NCBI GenBank assembly: GCA_008501825.1
Contig: QQUA01000004.1
Location: 1-64,000, forward strand
Length of the DNA stretch: 64,000 bases
Origin: Planctomycetota bacterium
GTDB taxonomy: Bacteria; Planctomycetota; UBA1135
Reading direction: 5' to 3'
The notes beneath the pieces are model-generated. The model saw nothing but the letters and a program-made list of their open reading frames with translations, was not told the origin of the DNA and ran no database searches. Shown piece by piece: positions 34,610-41,783 of this stretch (the stretch's first letter is position 1; each line of letters opens with the position of its first letter). The translations under genes and the position numbers were made by a program.

Positions 34610-34966
34610 TAATCTCCTCTCAAAAAAGGTAAGAAACTGCCAAGTCGGCACAAATCTCAATTTACATATTTGCCTCACCGGTTTCACTTTTTTTTGATTG
34701 AAAATTTTCACATCAAGCAGAATCTAAGATGTTGCAAAGGAGATTTAAATCCACGTCAACGAGTCCCCGAACTGCGGAAATAACCGAAAAGTTGCGCAAT
34801 CCACGATTTAGCCAATGTCCTTGCAAGACATGCCGGTCCTATTAAATGGAGCAAGCCTCCCTCGTGCTTCACAAAGCAAGCAGGCTGCATTAAACAAAAA
34901 TTTCAGGATTTCTGCCCTTCCAATCTCTTGCTTGACTGGCTCGGCGCCGGCACAAAGGTCAAACGG
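34610..34966. other. 357-base AT-rich spacer between NACHT copy 2 and the secreted genes
   Basis: No gene seen on either strand. On the minus strand the half nearest 34609 is strikingly AT-rich, with an A-run near 34690, and probably carries the promoter of the secreted-gene operon. I cannot pick a convincing -35/-10 pair. No terminator hairpin after the NACHT stop is obvious, so read-through is possible. Confidence 0.4.
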
Positions 34967-37900
34967 TCAATATTCCATCAGGTTTGGGGTGTGGGCGATT
35001 GGGCGACAAACCACACGAAAACCGAGACCGCCGTGCCCGCCCCGAGGACGGCTCCTGTAGCGGAAGGCACAGCGCAGGTCCCCGGGATTGTCGCTGAACC
35101 AAGAGCCGCCGCGGATAATACGCCATATTTTGTCAGAGTCTGACCAATTGCAACACCATTCCCAAACGTTCCCGGAGAAATCCACCAAGGAGAGATCCTG
35201 TCCGAAAATTTTGCGGTTGCCAGTAGGAAAGGTCCCAATGGGTGTGGTCTCTAGTTTTTCCAGTTCGGCTCTTCTGCAATTGGCTTGGGCATGCTCACCG
35301 GCATTTAGTTTTTCATGACCCCAGGGATATCTCCTTCGATCCTTGCCACGGGCGGCGGCTTCCCATTCCCACTCGTGGGGCAGATCCACAACCCAGTCTT
35401 CAGGAAGCGGCCAGTAGCGAGTCTCAGTGGCCCAGCGACAAAAGTCCTTGGCCTGCTGCCAATCCACCAGGGTGATCGGACGATTCAACCTTGCTTTTGG
35501 CTTCGGCAACTCTGGATTGGTGGATTTTCGAAAAGTCCAAAAATCGAACTCAGTGACCGGTCGCCAGAGAATCCAGAACTCATTCAATCTCACCTGACGC
35601 TCTTCCTCATCGATATCTGAATCTCCCACCGGATATTCACCTGCCGGCACATGCACCCATGGATCCTCAATCTCCAATCTTGGATCGCCCAAGCGTCCTA
35701 ATCCGTTGAGGGCGAAAACTCGATCATGGAGAGGCCAAGTCGCTCCTTGAGCTTCATATTCCTTTGCCAGCGGCCTCGGCAATTCCCGTTGAAGTAGATG
35801 ATGTTTCAAGTACTTGAAGTATTCACTCAAAGCCGAAGCCAGCAAACCCCAAATGTGCCCCCGGCGATCCTTCGGAATGGCATCCTCCTGAAGCCCTTGC
35901 TCTTTCAGGGCATCCAGATACTTGCCAGAAAGGTCGAAATCTTGTTGCCCGAAAATGCCCGGCAGGAAGCGGATCACACCTTTCCAGCTCGGGCTCAAAA
36001 TTGGAGAACCCGACTCCTTGCCTTCAAAAAGGGATTTCACGATCTCCTGGACACTCTTGCCAGGGCGAGCCAAGTGACAGGCGGCCAAATACTCCTGAAA
36101 ACTCCGGTGCCAGGGCCGGACTTCGTGGATTTTCCGGCCGCCTTCCTTCCGGCTTTGAAGCCGCAGCAGGCCGGTTTGACAGTAAAGCTCATCGATGGCC
36201 GCTTCCGCGTCCCTCAAGGTGGGAAATTCTTCCGGCCTCTTCTGCTTCAACTTGCCGGCCAGAGAACACAGCTCATGCACCACGCCGCCTTGTTCCTGCA
36301 TGGCCAGGAAAAGGGTTTGCAATAACTGGCGCTTTTGATTGGCATCTCGGCCTTGGGAACCCTTACGACTCTTACAAAGAACCTCCACCATGCGCTTATA
36401 AAGTTCCGCCAAGTTGTCGGGCAGCTCTTCGTCTTGATCGAAGACTTGAAAAATAGAATTCAACAACAACGGATTGGCCGTCAACTCCGCCTCACGGCTG
36501 GTAGTCGCGACTCCAACGATCGCCTTTCGGAGGTCCGCCCTTTTGCTTTCATCATAAGCCAGAGCCTCGGCCCAGCGCTTCGACATGGCTTGCACTTCTT
36601 CACCTCCTAGACGGCCGAAGTGCAATAGATGGAACGGACGCTGGATGTTCACGTCGCCGAGATAAGCCGCCGGCCGGGTGGTCAAGATCATCCGGCACTT
36701 GGGCCATCGCCGTCTCAAGACCAACAGCAAAGACAACACCCGTTCGCGGCCCTCTTCTTCCGGTACCTCATCAAGGGAGTCGACCAACAACAAATAGCGC
36801 CCGCCTTGGAAATTCCGTTCCAATCCCTCCAACTCCAAGGAGGCGGCGCTGGCTTCGCGAAAATGATTCAGCAGGAAATCCAAACATGGTTGAACTTCCA
36901 CGTCTTTGTTTTCTTGGGTCGCCGCCAACTGGGAAGCCTCCAACAAGATCGGAACTTTTTGCAAGGGCCCCTGACCTTTTAAGGCGGCCAAATCCATTTG
37001 ATGGTGTTGATCGGAGAGTCCTTCCTCCAACCCCAGGTGATGGGCCGCCAAAACCGAAGCGACGTGCTCCAATAAAACCGACTTGCCGGCGCCTGGGTCT
37101 CCTTGAAGTGCTAAACAAGGCAATTCCGGCAAACAAAGGGCGGCTTCCAGGTGAACCCGCTTGGCCTTCTTGGATGCTTGCGGGCGTTCTCCCCGCTCAA
37201 AAGCCTGTTCGGTTTCGGTACCTGCCAGGTGAATCTTGCCGTGCTCATCTTTCCACAAGCTGGCCGGGTCAGCGTACAGGGGCACGTAAAGCTGATTTTG
37301 ACCGAGACTTCCTCCATGCCGGGAAAAAGCTCGGTTCAAGCCGGAACGCCCTTTTTGCCAGTTGTGGATGCGAGCCTCCAAATAAGCCTTTTCCCAAGGC
37401 TCTAGTTCAGAGGCCGGGGTCGCAACTTGCCGGGAAACGGATTTCGAGGAACCAGGCTTCCAAGTTTTATCTAACGGACGATTGGTGGATTCCTCTTCCT
37501 CATCCTGAAGCAAGACGCCGTCGCGCTTGAATTTTTGATTTTCATCATCCCAACGCCGGGGCCAAAGCTGCAAATGCAATTGCTGTTGCTCATCGGCGAC
37601 GATTACACCGACGGAATAACCGTGTTCGTACTTCTGCTCTTCCGGACGCTCATCTTCGTGCATGGCCCCGGCAGAGAGCCAAAGTCGCCGGTCACCACCG
37701 GCAGGGGCCTCATCCACGAAACCGGCTTGATGCACATGACCGTGGAGGTGCAAATCAGTGTGTTGGGCCACCAAGGCTTGCACCTTCTCTTCCTCCTGAA
37801 GCCACCCTCGGTTCAAAGGATGGTGGCTCAAACTGAAGCACAAGTCAGCCTGATGTCCGGCGCTGAGTTTGGCCAATTGGGCCTTATCCAAAACCAGATG

Positions 37901-38467
37901 GCCCTCATCACCGTCTTCGTGAATCAACAAAGAAGTGTGCAAACCAACCAGACGAAGATGCAGTCCCTCCTTACTGGTAAAAATCCGCTCCCAAGCACCG
38001 GCGGCGGGGTAAGGAAAACCGCCACGGCGGGACCAGAAATCGACGTAAGCGGCAAAACGGGCTTCCAACAACTCCCGGTCACTCTTGTCCTGAAAGGCTT
38101 CTTCGAAAGATTCCTCCCCTCGGCGGACGCTATTTAAAATTCGATACAAAGCCTTGTCGGTTTTGAAACTGCCGCGGACGCCATCGTGATTGCCGGCTAC
38201 GGCGTAGACCGCCTGAGGCGGGAGGTCGAAAGCATCCTGCAATTTCTCCAGAAACAGGCCGGCTCGCTTGTAATCCTCCTCGTCACCGGAAAACACCAAG
38301 TCGCCGGTGAAAAAGATCGCCTCCGGCTTCGGCCGCCCTTCCGCCCCCCACCGCTTCACGTCTTCCAGAAGCTGATTGCGAACGATCTCGAAATCCAAGC
38401 CGTGCCTCGGCGAGGGATGGCCGACGTGCAGGTCGGACAAATGCAAAAAGGAAAACAAAGGCTTCAT
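34967..38467 (-). CDS. metallophosphoesterase - NACHT NTPase - FGE/C-type-lectin-like protein, copy 2
   Basis: 1166 residues with the same three-part plan as 27856-31455. Phosphoesterase (residues about 5-290): LSDLHVGHPS, FTGDLVFSG, AGNHDGVRG, LSHHPLNRG and HGHVHQAG, all intact. NACHT (about 440-830): Walker A QGDPGAGKSVLL near 457, Walker B LLLVDSLDEVP, sensor ILTTRPAAYLG, and HRSFQEYLAACH. FGE fold (about 932-1160): WVHVPAGEYPVG, WRPVTEFDFW, FSGNVWEWCCNW, IIRGGSWFSDN and GFRVVCRP. The linker and ligand-side residues differ strongly from copy 1, while the phosphoesterase and NACHT motifs are kept. Cytoplasmic. AGGAA precedes the ATG. Likely a stand-alone transcript; it is insulated from sodB by the terminator at 38525-38563. 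Confidence 0.85.
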   Translation of the reverse strand: MKPLFSFLHLSDLHVGHPSPRHGLDFEIVRNQLLEDVKRWGAEGRPKPEAIFFTGDLVFSGDEEDYKRAGLFLEKLQDAFDLPPQAVYAVAGNHDGVRGSFKTDKALYRILNSVRRGEESFEEAFQDKSDRELLEARFAAYVDFWSRRGGFPYPAAGAWERIFTSKEGLHLRLVGLHTSLLIHEDGDEGHLVLDKAQLAKLSAGHQADLCFSLSHHPLNRGWLQEEEKVQALVAQHTDLHLHGHVHQAGFVDEAPAGGDRRLWLSAGAMHEDERPEEQKYEHGYSVGVIVADEQQQLHLQLWPRRWDDENQKFKRDGVLLQDEEEESTNRPLDKTWKPGSSKSVSRQVATPASELEPWEKAYLEARIHNWQKGRSGLNRAFSRHGGSLGQNQLYVPLYADPASLWKDEHGKIHLAGTETEQAFERGERPQASKKAKRVHLEAALCLPELPCLALQGDPGAGKSVLLEHVASVLAAHHLGLEEGLSDQHHQMDLAALKGQGPLQKVPILLEASQLAATQENKDVEVQPCLDFLLNHFREASAASLELEGLERNFQGGRYLLLVDSLDEVPEEEGRERVLSLLLVLRRRWPKCRMILTTRPAAYLGDVNIQRPFHLLHFGRLGGEEVQAMSKRWAEALAYDESKRADLRKAIVGVATTSREAELTANPLLLNSIFQVFDQDEELPDNLAELYKRMVEVLCKSRKGSQGRDANQKRQLLQTLFLAMQEQGGVVHELCSLAGKLKQKRPEEFPTLRDAEAAIDELYCQTGLLRLQSRKEGGRKIHEVRPWHRSFQEYLAACHLARPGKSVQEIVKSLFEGKESGSPILSPSWKGVIRFLPGIFGQQDFDLSGKYLDALKEQGLQEDAIPKDRRGHIWGLLASALSEYFKYLKHHLLQRELPRPLAKEYEAQGATWPLHDRVFALNGLGRLGDPRLEIEDPWVHVPAGEYPVGDSDIDEEERQVRLNEFWILWRPVTEFDFWTFRKSTNPELPKPKARLNRPITLVDWQQAKDFCRWATETRYWPLPEDWVVDLPHEWEWEAAARGKDRRRYPWGHEKLNAGEHAQANCRRAELEKLETTPIGTFPTGNRKIFGQDLSLVDFSGNVWEWCCNWSDSDKIWRIIRGGSWFSDNPGDLRCAFRYRSRPRGGHGGLGFRVVCRPIAHTPNLMEY

Positions 38468-38524
38468 GGAATTCCTGAATCAAAGAGGCATGAACTGCAC
38501 TGGGGCTAGTTTGGACGAATGAAT

Positions 38525-38563
38525 GAAAAAAGCAAGGCCCGGAGTCCGGAGACTGCGGGCCTT
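38525..38563 (-). terminator. Rho-independent terminator of the superoxide dismutase gene
   Basis: On the minus strand AAGGCCCG...CGGGCCTT encloses a second stem AGTC-TCCG-GACT, followed by GC and six T. It begins about 20 bases after the stop at 38585. A textbook intrinsic terminator that isolates this gene from NACHT copy 2 downstream. Confidence 0.85.
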
Positions 38564-38584
38564 GAACGGGAAGAGAAGCGCTGA

Positions 38585-39178
38585 TCAGCCGAGGCGCTGG
38601 TTGACTACGTCCCAGTTGATGTTGGCGAAGAAGTCGTCCAGATAAGGCGCCCGATCGGTGGGCTTGCGGTACACGGCAAAGGCGTGTTCGAACACGTCGC
38701 AGACCAACACCGGAATCAAACCGGCGGGATGGCCTTGCTCGTGCTCGGTGACCCAGAAGTTGATCAAACCGCCGTTGGCCGGATCGAGGTAGCAAATGGT
38801 CCAGCCGATGCCGGGAGCCTTGGCGGTGGACAGGAAGTCCTTCTGCCAGTTCTCCACGCTGCCGTATTGCTCGGCGGCCTTGGCGGCGAAAGCACTGCCT
38901 GCCAGGCTGCCGGAACCGCCGGCGCTCAGGTTGTCGAAGTAGTACTCGTGCAGACGCATGCCGTTGAACTCCCAGCCCAGACGGCGCTTCAGCTCTTGAT
39001 AAGCCGAAGTCGACGGATCGGTCTGAGCCAAGGTTTCGAGCAAGGCGTTGGTCCGAGTGACGTAGCCGTTGTACAGCTTGAGGTGGACCTCAATCTGCTC
39101 ATCGGTGATTCCGGACAGGCCGCGAAGGGCCGAATAGTCCTTGGCAGGGTAAGTCGCCATGCTGGTTGCCGCGGGCAT
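38585..39178 (-). CDS. Fe/Mn superoxide dismutase
   Basis: 197 residues (191 if the second ATG, at 39160, is used; neither has a clear ribosome site). Metal ligands sit in EVHLKLYNGYV (first His), RLHEYYFDNL (second His), and VCDVFEHAF (Asp and third His), the last replacing the commoner DVWEHAYY. LINFWVTEHEQGH is in the usual loop position. It disproportionates superoxide in the cytoplasm; Fe versus Mn cannot be told. Monocistronic: own terminator downstream and a divergent gene upstream. Confidence 0.88.
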   Translation of the reverse strand: MPAATSMATYPAKDYSALRGLSGITDEQIEVHLKLYNGYVTRTNALLETLAQTDPSTSAYQELKRRLGWEFNGMRLHEYYFDNLSAGGSGSLAGSAFAAKAAEQYGSVENWQKDFLSTAKAPGIGWTICYLDPANGGLINFWVTEHEQGHPAGLIPVLVCDVFEHAFAVYRKPTDRAPYLDDFFANINWDVVNQRLG

Positions 39179-39512
39179 TGGGGGTTTTCGGTGTTGTGGT
39201 TTGCCGCCAAGTAGGCAGGAAGGGCGGGCATTTTATCGGCCTTCGCCTCCCAAAACGGTCGGGAAAGCGGGCCGAGCCCAAGAATTGGACTACTTTTACG
39301 ACAGGAATTCCGGCGATGGAAGACCGCGATTGGCGGCGACCGGTGCCGGCGACGACATCGGCACCCGGCAACATGATCGCCAGCACCGCCGGCGGCGCGG
39401 CCGTATCTTGAGGAACCACAGCCGAATCCCACGGCCCCAAGACCTGTCGTTGAACCCGTCCGCCATATCCCCAGCCGAGGCGGCCTCCCCTGGCGGAGGG
39501 CCGGAACGGCCC

Positions 39513-41765
39513 GTGCCTTTTCGCACCGGCCTCGGCGTCCTGCTGGCCGTGGCCTTGTTACAGCAGCTTTGGATTCTGTGGGACGCCTGGGCCGGCAATC
39601 CCCTGACCCGCAACCCCCTGGCCGACGCCGAAGTCTATTGGCAATGGGCCGGCGACATTTCCCGAGGTCACTGGACCCGGGGCCAGGAGCCGTTTTTCTC
39701 CGCCCCGCTGTACCCCTACTTCCTCGGCCTGTGGCGCAGCCTGGGCTTCGGCCTGCTCGGCGTGTTCGTGGTCCAGGTGGTCCTGCACCTAGCCAATACA
39801 ACCTTATTAGCCTGTCTGACTCGCCGGCGCTTCGGACCGGGCCCGGCCTTGGTCGCCGCCGGCCTGTTCGTCTTCCTCACCGAGAGCGCATTCTTCCCCG
39901 GCCGCATCCTGAATCCCACCTTGCAATGGACCCTGCTGTTGGGCTTGTGGTGGACCTGGTTGGAAGCCAAGGAAAAGGGCGGCTGGAAGGCGGAAGCCGG
40001 CCTCGGCCTGATGCTGGGTTTGAATTGCCTGGTCAACCCGCCGATGCAATTGGCTTTGGCCGCCGCCCTGGTGTGGGCGCTGGTTCACTTCGGTCGCAAC
40101 CGCCAAGGATTTCTGGCCACCGCCCGCATCGGCGGCGTGGCGATTTTGGCGATTTTGCCGGCGACTTGGCACAACTGGAGCACCTGCGGCGAGTTCATTC
40201 CGATCTCGGCCCAAGCCGGGCTTACCTTCCATCACGGCAACGCCCCAGGGGCGGTCGGCTTCTATCAAGCGGCCGAAGGCGTCTCCAGCGACCGGCGCAA
40301 ACAAAACCAGGACGCCCGGCGGGTGGCGGTCGCCGCCACCGGCGAAGAAAGTTGGAAGGCCACCGACCGTTATTTCCGAAATAAGGGCTTGGCCTTTTGG
40401 GCCGACCATCCGGGCGATGCCATCGGCTTGACCTTGCGCAAAGCGGCCCTGTTCTTCTTCGCCCAACGCTACGGCGACATTTACGTGCCGACTCTGGAAC
40501 GAAACGAAGGTTGGTTACGCCCGCTTTGGCTGGCGCCGCTGCCGGTCGCCTGGATCGCCCTTCCCGCCCTGGTCTATTGGCTTTCTCAAATCCGCAAGCG
40601 AAAGGAACTCTGGCTGGAAGCCTTGTTGCTGGTCGTTCCCTTCTTGGTAGTCAGCCTGTTTTGGTTTTCCCCCCGCTATCGCGCCCCTGCCGTACCACTG
40701 CTCGCCGCCTTGGCCGGAGCCGCTTTGTGGCAATGCCGCCACCTGCCCCGGCAAAAAACCCCCGGGCTCGCCTTTGCCGGCAGCTTCGTCGCCGCCGCCT
40801 TTTTGTCTTGGGTGCTGACCGGTCCCTTAAAAGACCAACTGTCCTTGATGAAGCCGGCTTTCCAGGTCACTCTGGCCCAAGCTTTTTCCGCCGAGGGCAA
40901 TCACGCCAAGGCGATCGAGCACTACCGAGCCGCCGCAGCTTTGGATCCAAGCAATGCCACGGTACGCAGCCAGTTGGCGGAAGCCATGCGCCGGGGAGGC
41001 TTTCAGGACGACGCGGTGAAAGAAGCCGAACAAGCCGTCGCCAACAATCCGGAAGATCCGTTCTTGCGCAAAAGCCTGGGCACCGTTTATTTATCGGCGG
41101 ACCGCACCGAAGACGCCATTTTGGAATTCAAGAAAGCGGTCGACTTGGGCATGGTCGAGGCCGAGTTGTACGCCAACTTGGGCGCCGCCTACATGCGCCT
41201 TCCAGAACCGGATTGGCAAGCCACTTTGCATTGGACTGAAAAAGCTTTGGCCACCGATCCCCGCTTCGCTCCGGCGGCCTTCAATCGCGGCATCGCTTTC
41301 TTGCAGGGACAACAACCGGATCAGGCACGAGATGCCTTCCTGCTGGCTTTGCAGTGGGATCCGGCATTGAGCAAAGCGGCTTACTACGTCTTCCCGCTGT
41401 TGCCGCCGCTGGAAGGCTTGGAACGGCTGCGACAAAGTCTCCGGCTCAATCCGAGCGACTTGCAGGTGGCCGATTTCCTGGCTTGGCTGTTGGCCACCTC
41501 CGAAGATGCGGCCTTGCGCAACGGGGAAGAAGCCGTTGCCCTTGCCGAAGAAGTGAACCGTCAAAGCGGATTTGAAAACCCGTCTTATCTGGATACTTTG
41601 GCCGCCGCCCTGGCGGAAAGCGGTGACTTTGACCAAGCTCTTCACTACCAGGACAAGGCCATTGAACTTGCCAAGCAACTCGGTTGGGACGGAGAAATCC
41701 CTTCTTACCAAGCTCGACGAACTCAATATCGGGAACAACGTCCTTTCCGGGAATCCAGGCCCTGA
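39513..41765 (+). CDS. GT39-like membrane glycosyltransferase fused to TPR repeats
   Basis: About 750 residues. Roughly ten membrane segments (to about residue 440) with the GT-C acidic loop NPLADAEVYWQWAGDISRGH and FFSAPLYPYFLGLW. A soluble C-terminal half follows with several tetratricopeptide repeats (AFSAEGNHAKAIEHYRAAAA, LGTVYLSADRTEDAILEFKK, LAESGDFDQALHYQDKAIEL). The same order is seen in eukaryotic TMTC O-mannosyltransferases. The GTG at 39513 has GGAGGG 12 bases upstream; a TTG at 39450 is an alternative. Probable role: polyprenyl-phosphate sugar transfer to exported proteins or glycans (inference). Confidence 0.75.
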   Translation: MPFRTGLGVLLAVALLQQLWILWDAWAGNPLTRNPLADAEVYWQWAGDISRGHWTRGQEPFFSAPLYPYFLGLWRSLGFGLLGVFVVQVVLHLANTTLLACLTRRRFGPGPALVAAGLFVFLTESAFFPGRILNPTLQWTLLLGLWWTWLEAKEKGGWKAEAGLGLMLGLNCLVNPPMQLALAAALVWALVHFGRNRQGFLATARIGGVAILAILPATWHNWSTCGEFIPISAQAGLTFHHGNAPGAVGFYQAAEGVSSDRRKQNQDARRVAVAATGEESWKATDRYFRNKGLAFWADHPGDAIGLTLRKAALFFFAQRYGDIYVPTLERNEGWLRPLWLAPLPVAWIALPALVYWLSQIRKRKELWLEALLLVVPFLVVSLFWFSPRYRAPAVPLLAALAGAALWQCRHLPRQKTPGLAFAGSFVAAAFLSWVLTGPLKDQLSLMKPAFQVTLAQAFSAEGNHAKAIEHYRAAAALDPSNATVRSQLAEAMRRGGFQDDAVKEAEQAVANNPEDPFLRKSLGTVYLSADRTEDAILEFKKAVDLGMVEAELYANLGAAYMRLPEPDWQATLHWTEKALATDPRFAPAAFNRGIAFLQGQQPDQARDAFLLALQWDPALSKAAYYVFPLLPPLEGLERLRQSLRLNPSDLQVADFLAWLLATSEDAALRNGEEAVALAEEVNRQSGFENPSYLDTLAAALAESGDFDQALHYQDKAIELAKQLGWDGEIPSYQARRTQYREQRPFRESRP

Positions 41766-41783
41766 TCCTTGTTGCCAACAACC

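Noticed and set aside
27856..38467. FGE-like domains as maturases of the sulfatase-like proteins at 15-21 kb
   Set aside because: The FGE-like domains lack the catalytic cysteines, and the sulfatase-like proteins have Thr, not Cys or Ser, at the modified position.
27800..38500. A complete diversity-generating retroelement
   Set aside because: No reverse transcriptase, accessory protein or template repeat is visible on either strand; only the target-like C-termini are.
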